DNA of 64,000 nucleotides from Channallabes apus (Eukaryota; Chordata; Actinopteri; Siluriformes; Clariidae). Positions 34,965 through 45,395 of the stretch are shown one piece after another. Both the position numbers and the translations under genes were made by a program. Below the pieces are notes generated by a model. The model saw only the letters and a list, made by a program, of their open reading frames with translations. It made no database searches and was not told the origin of the DNA. The stretch spans positions 12,571,703 to 12,635,702 of the forward strand of contig CM060131.1 in NCBI GenBank assembly GCA_030522415.1, in the 5' to 3' direction. Every line of letters begins with the position of its first letter. Position 1 is the stretch's first letter.

Positions 34965-36922
34965 CATGCATGAACATCATAAATTCATGCATTTTACATG
35001 AATTACATTTAAATATCATGTATACATATACATAACAAATGGTATAAATGCTGTACACTTAAGGAACTAGCCTACCATGAAGCAAGTTTAACAAGAAACT
35101 TTTAACCGTAAACCTTTTGTTACAGTACGTCTGGATTCCTGGTGTAAAACACGTCCCCGCTATCAAAGGGGCAGTACTTTTTCAAACATACTTTTCACCT
35201 TCGCGCCACCTCGGCGTATTTCGCAGCAGCTTTCGAACCTGTAGCTGGAGAGTGAGCAGCTTTGTGTGCGGCGACTGAGGTTTGCGTAACGCTCCGGCGC
35301 TTCGTGACAGGAAGCGTCATGATGGCATTCGTGACTCATTCCCATGAAGCTGATTACGTCTTTTCAAGCAGCTCTCTGTGCTTTGACTTGCTCGTTATCT
35401 GTATTTCAGGATGGCCTTGCGGCGTGATGTCATGCGAAGCATTGTGAATGGAATAAACAGAAAATAATCACAGTAACTCCTTGATGAGGTAAAAGGAGAG
35501 GTTGTAACGGGTTGCACGTACGCCGAATTACTCAAAAAGAAAAAAAAGAGAGAGAGAGAGAAGAGGAAGTATATGAAAATGTGTGGTGCGATATCAGGCT
35601 TGAGCTTGTTCTCGTTTTCTCCCCCAGTCACATGTAGCTGCTTACCAAACCTTACCTCATACACATGAGCTCATCTTTTCTTTCATGCTTAATTGCTCCC
35701 TTGTCCCACTGTTTCTATCTTCCTCATTCTTTGCTGCCTTTGTTTCATTATCCAGTCACTGCTTAAACACCTTCACACCCAGCTCTACTCATAAACGTGT
35801 ATCTTGTGTGGTCTTGTTTGGTGTGAGTACATACTCGTTTGTGCTTGTAAATATGTCCGCAAGTGCCAGATGAAAGATCAAGAACCAGGCTGGAGCTCTT
35901 AACCTGAAGTGATGATGTCATCGCTCATGCTTGCCAGCCTTACTTGGAAGTTCAACGCTTTCCAGATTTTGCAAGATTCCAAAACAGGATTGATAATTAA
36001 ACAGTTGTTCTTGCTTTAATTGCCGTATTTTCCTCATTAACTTACACACTAAATAAGGACATTGGAGATTTGAACGTGCACATTAGCTCTGGGCTAATTT
36101 GGTGCCATGTTTAGATGTGATGTAATGTGTCACTTAAGAAAGCATGAAGGCCGAACAGGCTTCATTAGTGCTGCAAGAACCAAAAATACACCAATGTAGG
36201 TTGTGAAATTGACTGGCTCTAGGCGGATCACTGGTGTCCAAGTGCCGTCCTCACATGGCCTCTTGTATTTGGTGTGTGTGTGTGTGTGTGTGTGTTTAGG
36301 AACATGCCCTTAGCCAATGGTTGGGTGGTTTGTTCTTGTGGTCCACTTCATTCCCACAGTGTGATGCTGGACATTGAGAGGAGATGAGATCATTCAGGAA
36401 GCAAGAGAGTAAGAGAGCAGAGACACCGTATTTGGTCTCTTAAAGACCAAGAGTTCCAATTTCACTAGTCCCTCCAGATTTTTCATTCCTCCTCTACAGC
36501 ATGAAAAAGAAGGCTCTTGTCACTTCTCAATCTATGTTTAATCTATTCCTGACAATAAAGTTATTTTGGCTGAAAAGCTTGCATGATGACATTCTATCAA
36601 TTTAGTCTCACTGACATTCTCTGTTGGGGTTCATGTTCTCGAAACTCTGCATCTGGTAGTCTGTTGGACAGGCAGGATGCGGACGCTTGGATGTGTGCGT
36701 TTCGCTGATGTTGAGCTCTCGTTTGATTTTGTGTATTCGGATGTTTGGAAAGCCCCTCCATTGTTACTCTGCAACAATAATCCAGGGTCTACTTTGACCT
36801 ACTGTACCAGTACAGAGACTGTTACAAACTGGTGTTTGTATAATCATGTTAAAGGATAAGGTGGGTTTTGTTGTTCACTATATTTAAGCCACATTTCCTC
36901 TTTTTTTAATGTCTCTTCTCAG
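32036..36922 (+). other. Candidate dusp8 intron, repeat-rich
   Basis: If the exon at 31124 joins dusp8, this is the end of a 5.7-kb intron. It holds (CT)n at 32199-32211, a complex AT-rich block at 32395-32560, (CA)n(TA)n at 32843-32913, (ATT)n at 33269-33303 and 33587-33620, (TA)n at 33399-33451, (AAT)n near 34738 and 34928-34963, and (GT)n at 36271-36294. 35190-35440 is GC-richer with a TGACTCA motif. I searched it by eye for the two DUSP8 rhodanese exons and did not find them. Confidence 0.5.
34847..34945 (+). repeat. LINE/SINE 3' tail with (ATTGA)n
   Basis: AAGCTGCTTTGAGACAATGA, AAAAGCGCTATATAAATAAA, then ATTGAATTGAATTGAATT. Same family as 43232-43290 and, reversed, 28748-28805. Confidence 0.8.
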
Positions 36923-37089
36923 GAGGCTTTGCAGCTTTCTCTTCATGCTTCCCGGATGTGTGTGAGAGTAAGCCACCACCTTATCTTCCCTTGAGTCTGT
37001 CTCAGCCGTGCCTACCTGTAGCTAACCTGGGTCCCACACGAATTCTGCCACACCTCTACCTGGGCTCACAAAAAGACGTCCTCAATAAG
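36923..37089 (+). CDS. dusp8: dusp8 exon: end of rhodanese domain, linker, start of catalytic domain
   Basis: The acceptor TCTTCTCAG|GAGGC leaves two bases completing a Gly codon, so the upstream exon must end in phase 1. It encodes GFAAFSSCFPDVCES (last helix of the rhodanese fold), a short linker, LSLSQPCLPV and then PTRILPHLYLGSQKDVLNK. The donor is AAG|GTAAGA. Confidence 0.93.
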
Positions 37090-40040
37090 GTAAGATGTGG
37101 ACGCTGTTTGGTTAACAAGCTCATCAGCACACCCTAGCATCAATATTATCAGAATACAGTCGCATGAAAAAACACAAAATGAAAAAAAATAAATGTTACA
37201 TTGTACCATATTATACTCGCTCCACAATTCATCTTATTCTCCAATGAGCTTTACTCTACCCTTGTTTCACCTTCCTGCAATTCTTACTACTTCCTGTTTT
37301 TTGCCCCATTCATAATTTAGGCGTTAATGGTAATACACTACTACACTGCATAAATTAGGCAAGCTCAAACAAAAATCCAGCAGTCAGCTGGCTGGAAATT
37401 AGAAAGTGTGCATCTTAAATACTTCTCCTTCAATCGGCCCAGAAATCTGCACACTAACCTACGAATAGCTTATCTAACAATTTGCATAGATGTCTTTTGT
37501 TGTGATGTCCAAGCTTGTGGTTAAAACTGGTTTACCTGCTGATCTCTAAACCCAATTTTAAGAATCAAACATTTCACCTCTAGAGCATTGTACTTCATTT
37601 TCATTTTGGGTAAGAAACTGTGAACTCGAATTTGGCTTGAGGTGAAAGGAAATACCATAGAACGTCAAAACAAGCAAAGTATTTTGTCACGGCATTCCAT
37701 CACTCTGTATCATATCACTCAGTAAAAGAGATAACAGATGTTTTGTATGATGAAGTCCCACCAGATCTGATTTTCCATTCATTCTTTCATTTTTTTTCTT
37801 CCTCAAGAAAATACCTAGAACTGATGTCTAGATTTGGTTCTTTGCACAGGAACTGATGGCACAGAATGGGATCACTTACGTCCTGAATGCCAGCAACACC
37901 TGTCCAAAACCAGATTTCATCAGCGACAACCACTTCCTGCGCATTCCCATCAATGATAGCTACTGTGAAAAGCTGCTGCCCTGGCTGGAGAAAACCAACG
38001 AATTTATTGGTAAGAATGGTTTACTCAGAATATTATGACATGCCTTGTTGATGCCACATGAAAGGTCAAGTTTGACTAGAATAGCATGACGATTCTGCTT
38101 ACTGTAATGACAAAGGTTAGGATTATGGTAGACCAATTCAAGCGGCACTGTATGTGAAGTCAGACTGATGTCAGCAATCGCGCTAGGCTTAAACCATAGA
38201 CCTTGTACTTTAGTAGCATTTCTGGTTCGGACTGCTTTTTCTTATCCTTTTCTTTCCTTTTCTGTCCAGACAAAGCCAAAGTGTCAAACTGTAGAGTCAT
38301 TGTCCATTGTCTGGCTGGGATTTCTCGATCTGCAACAATTGCTATTGCTTACATCATGAAAACGATGGGGCTGTCGTCAGATGATGCCTACAGGTAAGAT
38401 TATCTAAGAATTATCTAATGTCTGATTAGGTCAGATGTGTTAGTTATAGCATGTCATACTTCATGTGTTTGTATAGTATGTACACACAAAATAACAGACC
38501 TATTAGCAATTGTTTTGCTATAATTTTGTAGGAATAACCCTAATTCATATATAAGGGAAATTTTGGCATCTAAATTATGATTTGTTTATGACTGCTGAAT
38601 ATATTTTTGGACTGTTTTGGTGAGAAAAAAAAAAGTTCACCACATGAAAGGCTTGTATGAGTAGGGGCAGTGACGGTTTGGGCGGTTGAGGATGTGGGTT
38701 GCTAATCAGGGGGTCGGAGATTTGAGCCCTGTCACCCCAAGATCAGCACTTTTGGATCCTTGGGCAAGACTCTTAACTGTATGCCCCCTACAGCCCAGCC
38801 ACTTTATACAGGATTGGTCCAAAGCCTGGTTAGGAAATGAAAGGTTTATGACATCTGGCGTAAGACCTGTGCCAACTCTTATGAATCAAACAATCTGATG
38901 TTTTGAACCACAAGATAAAAGGATCCAAGAATAAAAGACTTGTTTTTAAGCCACAATGTTGGACCAGGTATTAATCAGACAAACACATAGTGAAAAGGGT
39001 CTTGAGTACTCACACTTATGAACCACGGATTTGAAGGGAATCAAAATCATGTTTTCTTTACTTCCTCTAGGTTCGTGAAAGATCGTCGCCCCTCAATATC
39101 TCCCAACTTCAACTTCCTTGGGCAGCTGCTGGAGTTCGAGCGAGACTTAAAGCTCAAGACACCCTTAGCCTGCAATCCTCTGAGGTCAACAACTTTCGAA
39201 CCTGAGTTCAATATTGAGACTGTAGAACACAGCAATGAGAAAAATCACTCTCATCAAAGAATTCAGGAAACTATGGTATTAAATGTCAAGCCCCCATCAC
39301 CTACCTCATTACAAAAGGACCTCAGCAGCCTTCATCTCTCTGCAGACCAAATCCTTCACAACAACCAGCTCAAATGTTCCTTCCACCTCGACATCAAGTC
39401 TGTCTACTCATCCAACCAGCATCTCCGGACCTCCCCAAAGTGCTCACAATCGGACTCAGAAACAATGCCAACGCTTTTCAAACTTGACAGTCCGAAAAGC
39501 ACTAGCAATATGTGCTCATTTTCTCCTTCTCAAGAAACCCCAAGGAACCCCAAGCCAGAGTTGTGGCAATCATCGATAAGAGAATCTACACAGAAAGACA
39601 GTGGCACTTTTGAGAGATTATCGACCACAACTCTGTCTCTCAACCTCAATCTGAATAGGCAAGTTCCGATTGTTCAAGATTCTGTTCACAAGGCAAACAT
39701 CAAGTCATCCTCATTCCTCAGCTTGCCCCTAACTACATCTTCAGTTTGGACCAAGCATAGAGGAATGACTCAAGCCACAACACCTGGTACACCCACTGAA
39801 GACCACTCATGGTTCTTCAGCTCAGACATAGACTCTTCAGGATCGAGTTCCGGGAACACTGTGAGGTTTGGAAGTGCTTCGAGCACCAATGTGATGCAAG
39901 TGGAGACGCAGTTTAAACGGAGAAGTTGTCAAATGGAATTCGAGGAGAGCATCAGCACAACAAGAAGCAGCGAGGACTTTGGAAAGCTGGGGAAGCAGTC
40001 TAGCTTTTCAGGCAGTATGGAGATCATTACGGTGTTATGA
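36923..40040 (+). CDS. dusp8: dusp8, dual-specificity phosphatase 8 (exons for catalytic domain and C-terminal tail)
   Basis: Coding exons are 36923-37089, 37850-38009, 38270-38393 and 39071-40040; every intron is GT-AG and phases agree (1, 0, 1, 2). The product is a cytoplasmic/nuclear MAP-kinase phosphatase that removes phosphate from both Thr and Tyr of JNK/p38-type kinases. The catalytic domain runs from LGPTRILPHLYLGSQKDVLN to GQLLEFERDLKL. The active-site loop HCLAGISRS has its Cys codon at 38308-38310, and the general-acid Asp (PINDSY) is at 37955-37957. The tail has the blocks LSADQILHNNQLK, DIKSVY and QFKRRSCQMEFEE shared by DUSP8 and DUSP16. FVKDRRPSISPNFNFLGQLL, KLDSPKS and the PGTP..DHSWFFS segment favour DUSP8 over DUSP16. 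The N-terminal rhodanese/docking exons are not seen in the window. I am sure of the family and fairly sure of the paralogue; which fish copy (a or b) cannot be told. Confidence 0.93.
37850..38009 (+). CDS. dusp8: dusp8 exon: N-terminal half of phosphatase domain
   Basis: Acceptor TTTGCACAG, donor ATTG|GTAAGA. Encodes ELMAQNGITYVLNASNTCPK, the FLRIPINDSYCEKLLPWLE strand-loop with the general-acid Asp, and KTNEFI. Confidence 0.94.
38270..38393 (+). CDS. dusp8: dusp8 exon: phosphatase active-site loop
   Basis: Acceptor TTTTCTGTCCAG, donor TACAG|GTAAGA. Encodes DKAKVSNCRVIVHCLAGISR followed by SATIAIAYIMKTMGLSSDDA. The signature HCxxGxxRS is intact, so the enzyme should be active. Confidence 0.95.
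38668..38885 (+). mobile_element. SINE in the last dusp8 intron
   Basis: GGGTCGGAGATTTGAGCCCT, TCCTTGGGCAAGACTCTTAA and ATCTGGCGTAAGACCTGTGC belong to the SINE family whose 3' part resembles the RTE LINE. Diverged; it lies in the intron between the exons ending 38393 and beginning 39071. The open frame at 38686-38898 is its translation. Confidence 0.72.
39071..40040 (+). CDS. dusp8: dusp8 last exon: end of catalytic domain and C-terminal tail
   Basis: The acceptor TTCCTCTAG|G completes an Arg codon. It encodes FVKDRRPSISPNFNFLGQLL and then a ~290-residue Ser/Thr/Pro-rich tail, low in structure, with islands conserved in DUSP8/16: LHLSADQILHNNQLK, SFHLDIKSVY, KLDSPKS, QFKRRSCQMEFEE, GKQSSFSGSMEII. 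The protein ends in I-T-V-L followed by TGA at 40038-40040. An open frame starting upstream at 39018 uses intron sequence and is not the real start. Confidence 0.93.
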
Positions 40041-41098
40041 CATAGAGCCTGAACTACGTTGGTCATCCTACAACTACATTTCTTGGTCAAGAGATTAAGA
40101 AAGAGGACAGCTAATTTATTACAGAGATTTATTTGCAAAAATCTGTACCAAGAGCTGAATGTTTGGAAGTGAATGTCAGAAAGAACATATTGCATGCATA
40201 CTTGCTTGCAAACATTAGCCCAGGCATTATGTTCTCCAAAGGACAACAGACTTGAAAGCCTGACTTTACCCTATTGTTATGATAGAACTGACGAATGACA
40301 TAAGCCATACTCCAAACAGTAAATATGCCTAAGGTACCCTTCACTTGAAGGGTACATAGTATGGACTATTTATGTTGCAGCATGGCTTTTAAAAATATAA
40401 ATGAATGGGCTATTTACATAGTGCTGAATCATTTATGACTGATAACAATGTCGAGGTAAAATATTTGCTGTATTATATTTAGGCTCTGTTGGAAAACGAC
40501 CTTTAATATTGTCAGCGGTGTTTAATATTAGTTTGTGAAAGTAGACCGCATGTGTTGAGCACAGATGAACTCTCAGTGCAGCTGTGCACTGGGCATGCTC
40601 AAAGATGACTGGCTACCTACAGACAGACAAGCTGCATCCTAGCAGTACAAGGCTTTATGTGTATCCAGAAGTATTTGCATATGTATATGTATATATCTAA
40701 AAACTACATCATTTTAAATGGAGTATTTAATGTTTCATGCATTGTTGTTTTAACTTATTGTATCTGTTTCATTCTGGTAATGAGCAATAATATATTTGAA
40801 GACCTCTTTTGTCTCTGTTTGATTTGGGGGGGGGGTGGAAGGTGGAGTTACTAAAGTCATAATTTCAATTAATTAAACACTGTAATATGGGTTTTATTTT
40901 TGCAACACAGTAATTGCTTTTAATTATGCACATACCTCTAGGTCACTCAGGCTCATGAATGGTGTCTTGGTCACATTGTCAGAAATTAGGGGTACAGAGG
41001 TGGCGCTGTAGTATAACATGATCTCACATACTCAACTAAGATGTTCCAGTGAATGCCTTGGATATGTTGGCCAACTTTCACCCTGGTGCTGAAATAAA
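40041..41098 (+). other. dusp8: dusp8 3' UTR (end uncertain)
   Basis: Follows the stop codon. Possible poly(A) signals are ATTAAA at 40872-40877 and AATAAA at 41093-41098; which is used cannot be told. There are AT-rich segments and a run of nine G at 40827-40835. No inserted SINE was recognised. Confidence 0.45.
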
Positions 41099-41690
41099 CC
41101 TAATCCTGAACATTTTAGAATTTTCTCTATTTTAACACACCCACTCCGAGTTTGTCGAATCAAGCATGTAAAAGCAGCACCGTCTTCACTTCAGTCATCA
41201 TTTTTGCTGTTAAAGTAAGATGGAGCAAGATCAGGATAACAGTATAGGTAGGATTCTTTAATACTGCAAAACAAAGTTTTTACTGCAAAAACAGAGTCAA
41301 TGTACTGTAGGTAGGCAGAGGTTTGCAAACGTGCATTGTCATGCATGATCACAGCACCATGGATAGCAGTCCTCTGAATTTTAGGCTTTAGCGTCTCACT
41401 GTAACGAGCACTTATAATGTTTCAATACTGATACACTACTGATAGATGCCAACACATGATATGATTGAAGTCTTTAACTAAGTATCAACAATGTTATTTA
41501 CATCTAGGAAATAGTATACTAGGCACCTGTTTGTGATTCAATGTACAGACTTTCATCTGAAAATACCAAACCTGATGTGTAGGTCAGGTTTGTGCTGTGG
41601 GTTGGGGTGGCGTGGTGGTTTGGAGGTGGGTCATGCTGTTTATAGTTTTTCTGAAGAAATAAGGAGTTTCCAACAAATGTTTCTTTTACA
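41099..41690. other. Intergenic, nothing recognised
   Basis: No open frame with a recognisable domain and no clear repeat boundary. Confidence 0.45.
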
Positions 41691-42135
41691 TACAGTTAAA
41701 CCTTGGATTGCAAGTATAATTCATTCCTGGAAGCGTGCTTGGCACTCTTATATCAAAGCTAATTTTCCCATAAAAAATACTGGAAACGTGGATGATTTGT
41801 TCCACAACCCAAAAATATTCATATAAAAATTATTTATACAAAATTAGAAATTAAACAAATTATCCTGCAATTTACCTTTGAAAAAAAATCGTGGCTAAAG
41901 TAAGACATGAAAGGAGAGGAGGAAGAGGGCTACTGTGTAGGATGAAACACACATACTGTACACACTAATCGAATTATTGCTGTGTCTGCAAACTTCTTCC
42001 ATTAGCTTAGTTGTGATAACATGACACTCTGCAGACATGCATACTACTCGTATGCCAAGACCTTGCTCATTTATCAAGAATTTTGTAAAAAAAATCTCGC
42101 TCATCTTGCAAAGCATTTGCGGAGGTTCCAATGTA
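41691..42135. mobile_element. Non-autonomous DNA transposon (MITE-like)
   Basis: Imperfect inverted ends TACAGTTAAACCTTGGATTG and, at the right, GCGGAGGTTCCAATGTA, flanked by TA. The internal part (TCATTCCTGGAAGCGTGCTT, GATTTGTTCCACAACCCAAA) matches a repeat I know to be common in teleosts. No coding capacity; the reverse open frame at 41895-42317 runs through it by chance. Confidence 0.6.
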
Positions 42136-42809
42136 TATAACATTGAGTGGGTGACAGTTCTGTGAATTGGGTGAATAAAAATTGCTTGTTGATAAGAGGG
42201 AAAGTCAGAGGGAAAAGACCAGATTGTTTTGTGTTGCCAATGATATAACAATTCATGAATCTCGCTCTGGATAACTGTGGAGAGCAGAAAAGCACCAGAG
42301 CATACACAAAACACCAAGCCTCTGAGTGGAGGGGCTACAACAGAAATAGCAGAAGCCCAAATTGGGTTTAACTCCTGTTAGCAAAGAACAGGACACTGAG
42401 GCTATTATACACAAAGGCTCCCCCAAACTGGATTTAAATCAGAAAAATTATGTAATTTTTTGGTGAGACTATAACATCATATAGATTGTACCATTTATGT
42501 CATACCATCCATCCATCCAGGAACATCTGTTGTCCAACTAGAGACCAATTGTGACCACTGGAGGCCAATGGTGATTTATGTCACTACCTTTCTTTAGTTT
42601 AACTCTCATAACTATATCCGTTTTATAATATGGGCCCCCACCACTTGGAGCTTTTATTTACTAAATTTTTTTCCAAGTAGTAAATTTCCAAAATAAATTA
42701 AAAAATGAATGCTTTAAAATTATTTGTATTTTTTTATTCTAACCTCATTTATTTATTTATTTGATCTTAACTTTTATTATATATTTTTTTTCTTAGTAAG
42801 TTTTTGCTT
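42136..42809. other. Intergenic, nothing recognised
   Basis: AT-rich, with a segment (ATCCATCCAGGAACATCTGT) similar to 21770-21810 reversed and to 59340-59370. Confidence 0.45.
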
Positions 42810-42893
42810 CTGCAATGGATTGGAATCCCACCAGGGTGTATCCTGCCTCGTACCCTGTCACCCTATATATAGGATAAAGCAGTATAGACGAAG
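42810..42893 (+). mobile_element. SINE 3' fragment
   Basis: GCAATGGATTGGAATCCCAC, CAGGGTGTATCCTGCCTCG and AGGATAAAGCAGTATAGACG are the 3' end of the main SINE family. Confidence 0.7.
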
Positions 42894-42919
42894 TTTTTGC
42901 TTTTCTAATTTGCTTCTGA

Positions 42920-43130
42920 TGTGGGTAGATCTGAGTTACTGATCAGCAGGTCGGCGGTTTGAGCTCCAGCTCAGCCAGGTTGTTGGGCCCTGGACAAAGG
43001 CCCTTAACCCTGTCTGCTTCAGGGGCGCTGTATCATGGCTGACCCTATGCTTTGAGCCTATTTACGGTGGTACTGTATACTGTATGCGAAGAAAGAATTT
43101 CACTGTGCAGTAATCTATATGTGACAGATA
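42920..43130 (+). mobile_element. SINE of another tRNA-derived family
   Basis: GATCAGCAGGTCGGCGGTTT, AGCTCCAGCTCAGCCAGGTT and AAAGGCCCTTAACCCTGTCT are a tRNA-derived SINE body. The end GAATTTCACTGTGCAGTAAT is LINE-like. Confidence 0.7.
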
Positions 43131-43231
43131 CATTACTGTCGCCCGCGGCTTGCTCACCAGGGACTATCTGACCATTTTGATTCATACACATTCACATTCC
43201 GTACAAACTTAAATAATTCTTTTGATTGTGT

Positions 43232-43290
43232 AAAGCTGCTTTGAGACAATGTCAATTGTTAAAAGCGCTATACAAAGAAAATTGAAAGAT
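43232..43290 (+). repeat. LINE/SINE 3' tail fragment
   Basis: AAAGCTGCTTTGAGACAATG, GTTAAAAGCGCTATACAAAG, AAAATTGAA. Same tail as 34847-34945. Confidence 0.78.
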
Positions 43291-43404
43291 AAAAGCTTAA
43301 AATAAAAAAGGTTTTAAAAAAGTATGCTAACATGAAGTTTGGTAATTAGCCTGTTACATTTTATTAATTCTTCAACTTACCTAGCTAGATAAGTTTGCTA
43401 AATT

Positions 43405-43706
43405 ATTCATTCATTCATTTTCTATACCGCTTAATCCTGTGTTCAGGGTCGCGGGGGACCTGGAGCCTATCCCAGGAGACATCAGGCACTAGGCGGGATA
43501 CGCCCTGGACAGGGTGCCAATCCATCACAGGCCAATTAACCTAACCTGCATATTTTTGGACTGTGGTAGGAAACCGGAGTACCCGGAGGAAACCCACCAA
43601 GCACGGGGAGAACATGCAAACTCCATGCACACAGAGACGGGGAATCGAACCCAGACCCTGGAGGTGCAAGGCGACAGTGCTAACCACTACACCACCGCGC
43701 GGCCCT
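43405..43706 (-). mobile_element. tRNA-derived SINE
   Basis: Reverse orientation: ATTCATTTTCTATACCGCTT, GGTCGCGGGGGACCTGGAGC ... TAACCACTACACCACCGCGC. The tRNA-like head is complete. The open frame at 43514-43726 is the SINE. Confidence 0.9.
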
Positions 43707-43980
43707 TCGCTAAATTAGTTTCATAAATTAGCTAGCTAATTAATTTTGGTACATTAGCCCATTAAAATTTTTTTAAACAATTCCTGAAATTTTGATACGT
43801 AGGTAAATTTGATAAATTATCTTGTTAAATAAGCTAAGTAGTTAAGTTTTATAAAAGAACTTATTAACTTGTTAAATTATCTACTGTACATAGGTAAATC
43901 TGGTAAATTAGCTTGGTAAATTAGGTAATTACTTGTTTGATATTCACAGTCACACTTCAAGGACAGTCTGGTCAGGCCTA

Positions 43981-43982
<2 letters not shown>

Positions 43983-44038
<56 letters not shown>
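43983..44038. repeat. (TA)n microsatellite
   Basis: About 28 TA units; self-complementary and so prone to slippage and cruciform formation. Tyr/Ile-alternating open frames here are artefacts. Confidence 0.95.
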
Positions 44039-44041
<3 letters not shown>

Positions 44042-44099
44042 AAGCACAGGGAAATCTCCACAGACACAAGACGATATACAGTACAAACACAGACTGTTG

Positions 44100-45346
44100 A
44101 GGCACGTGGTGATAGTGCTAACCCCTAAGCCAACGTGCTGCTATTATTATTATTATTTATTATTATACTATTTCACCGGTTTGTCCATGCATAATTTAAA
44201 ATAAAATCGAACACTGAATGCTGAAATTGCACTCTAAATGAAACAAAGTACCCATTTATTCTACCTGTGTGCCTCTACTCTCTGACTCATTAGCACCTCA
44301 TTAGTTTCCCATTAGTACCTCAGAATTCCTATTCCCAAGCAAAGGTTATGCGGTGCATGTCAATACAAGGCACTCATCCACTGCGAGACTTATTTCTGGC
44401 ACTGCTCACTTGCCTGTGTACTGATGCTGACTACACAATTAACAGCCGCTATAACGATACCCAATCTGCTTCTAGCAATCTGACTCAACTTCTTGCCAGC
44501 GATAGATTAGCGCATGAGAGTTAATTGCTATTAACCATCTGCTACAGTTGCAATCAACATCTAAATCTAATTGTGCATAAGGAACCTTTGTTGCTGTAAG
44601 TGTCAAAGTCCAGCGTGTCGTAGCGCAGACACAAAGATTTAGGGTGGACGATTATGGACTTTCCGCTCCGAGACAGAAGTACTGTACAGTAAATCTTTGT
44701 TTAGTTTTACTCGGTTCTGTTTTAGGTGTGTGCGCATCACGGCATACACACTCTCGCTAATTTCAACCCGCGAAATTTACAACCGTTGCCGACTGACTGG
44801 TCAAAATCTATGAGCGTTAATTGTATGTTACATGCCAGATTCCTTGTTTCGTTGTAATCAGCAAGGAGACATAATGTATGAGTATGAATGCCGTAACTCA
44901 AACATCGGCCGTTCGTTGCTGGCATCAGCTGCCTAATGTACGCATTAGGTCATGGTGGTGTCATGCTTACAAACTGGTTTGAGCACTAAACCGTAATTTA
45001 CAGTAGATCCATCACTGCAACAGATATGATCTAATAGCTTTCCTTTAAGGCAGGTCATGTGCAGTGTAAATCCTGTAATTCTGTCCGCATGTAACGAGAG
45101 TAAGTGTACAAAAATGAGAGACTGTGTGTGTGTGTCTGTGTGTAAGCCTGTGCGTGAGAGTGGGTGAGCAATGGAGAATGAGAGCAGTTGATTGTAACCA
45201 GACGTGAGCGTGTAATGTGGTGGTCTGGCGCCTGGACGCAGACCTTCTATATGGAAACTGTTAAAGTCTCATTACGTCACCAGCCGAGTTGTTCTCCTTT
45301 CCATGATCCAGAGTGAGTGAGTAATGCGGCCTTAAAAATAAACAGC

Positions 45347-45395
<49 letters not shown>

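Noticed and set aside
39018..39070. Upstream ATG extending the last dusp8 exon into one 340-codon frame
   Set aside because: A TTCCTCTAG acceptor and phase match place the exon start at 39071; the extra residues are intronic.
36923..40040. Assignment to DUSP16 instead of DUSP8
   Set aside because: Tail blocks are shared, but FVKDRRPSISPN, EFEE, KLDSP and the PGTP...WFFS segment fit DUSP8 better; DUSP16 has KEKRPTISPN. The dusp8-mob2 neighbourhood also supports DUSP8.
43877..44128. Tyr/Ile-alternating open frames
   Set aside because: Translation of a (TA)n microsatellite.
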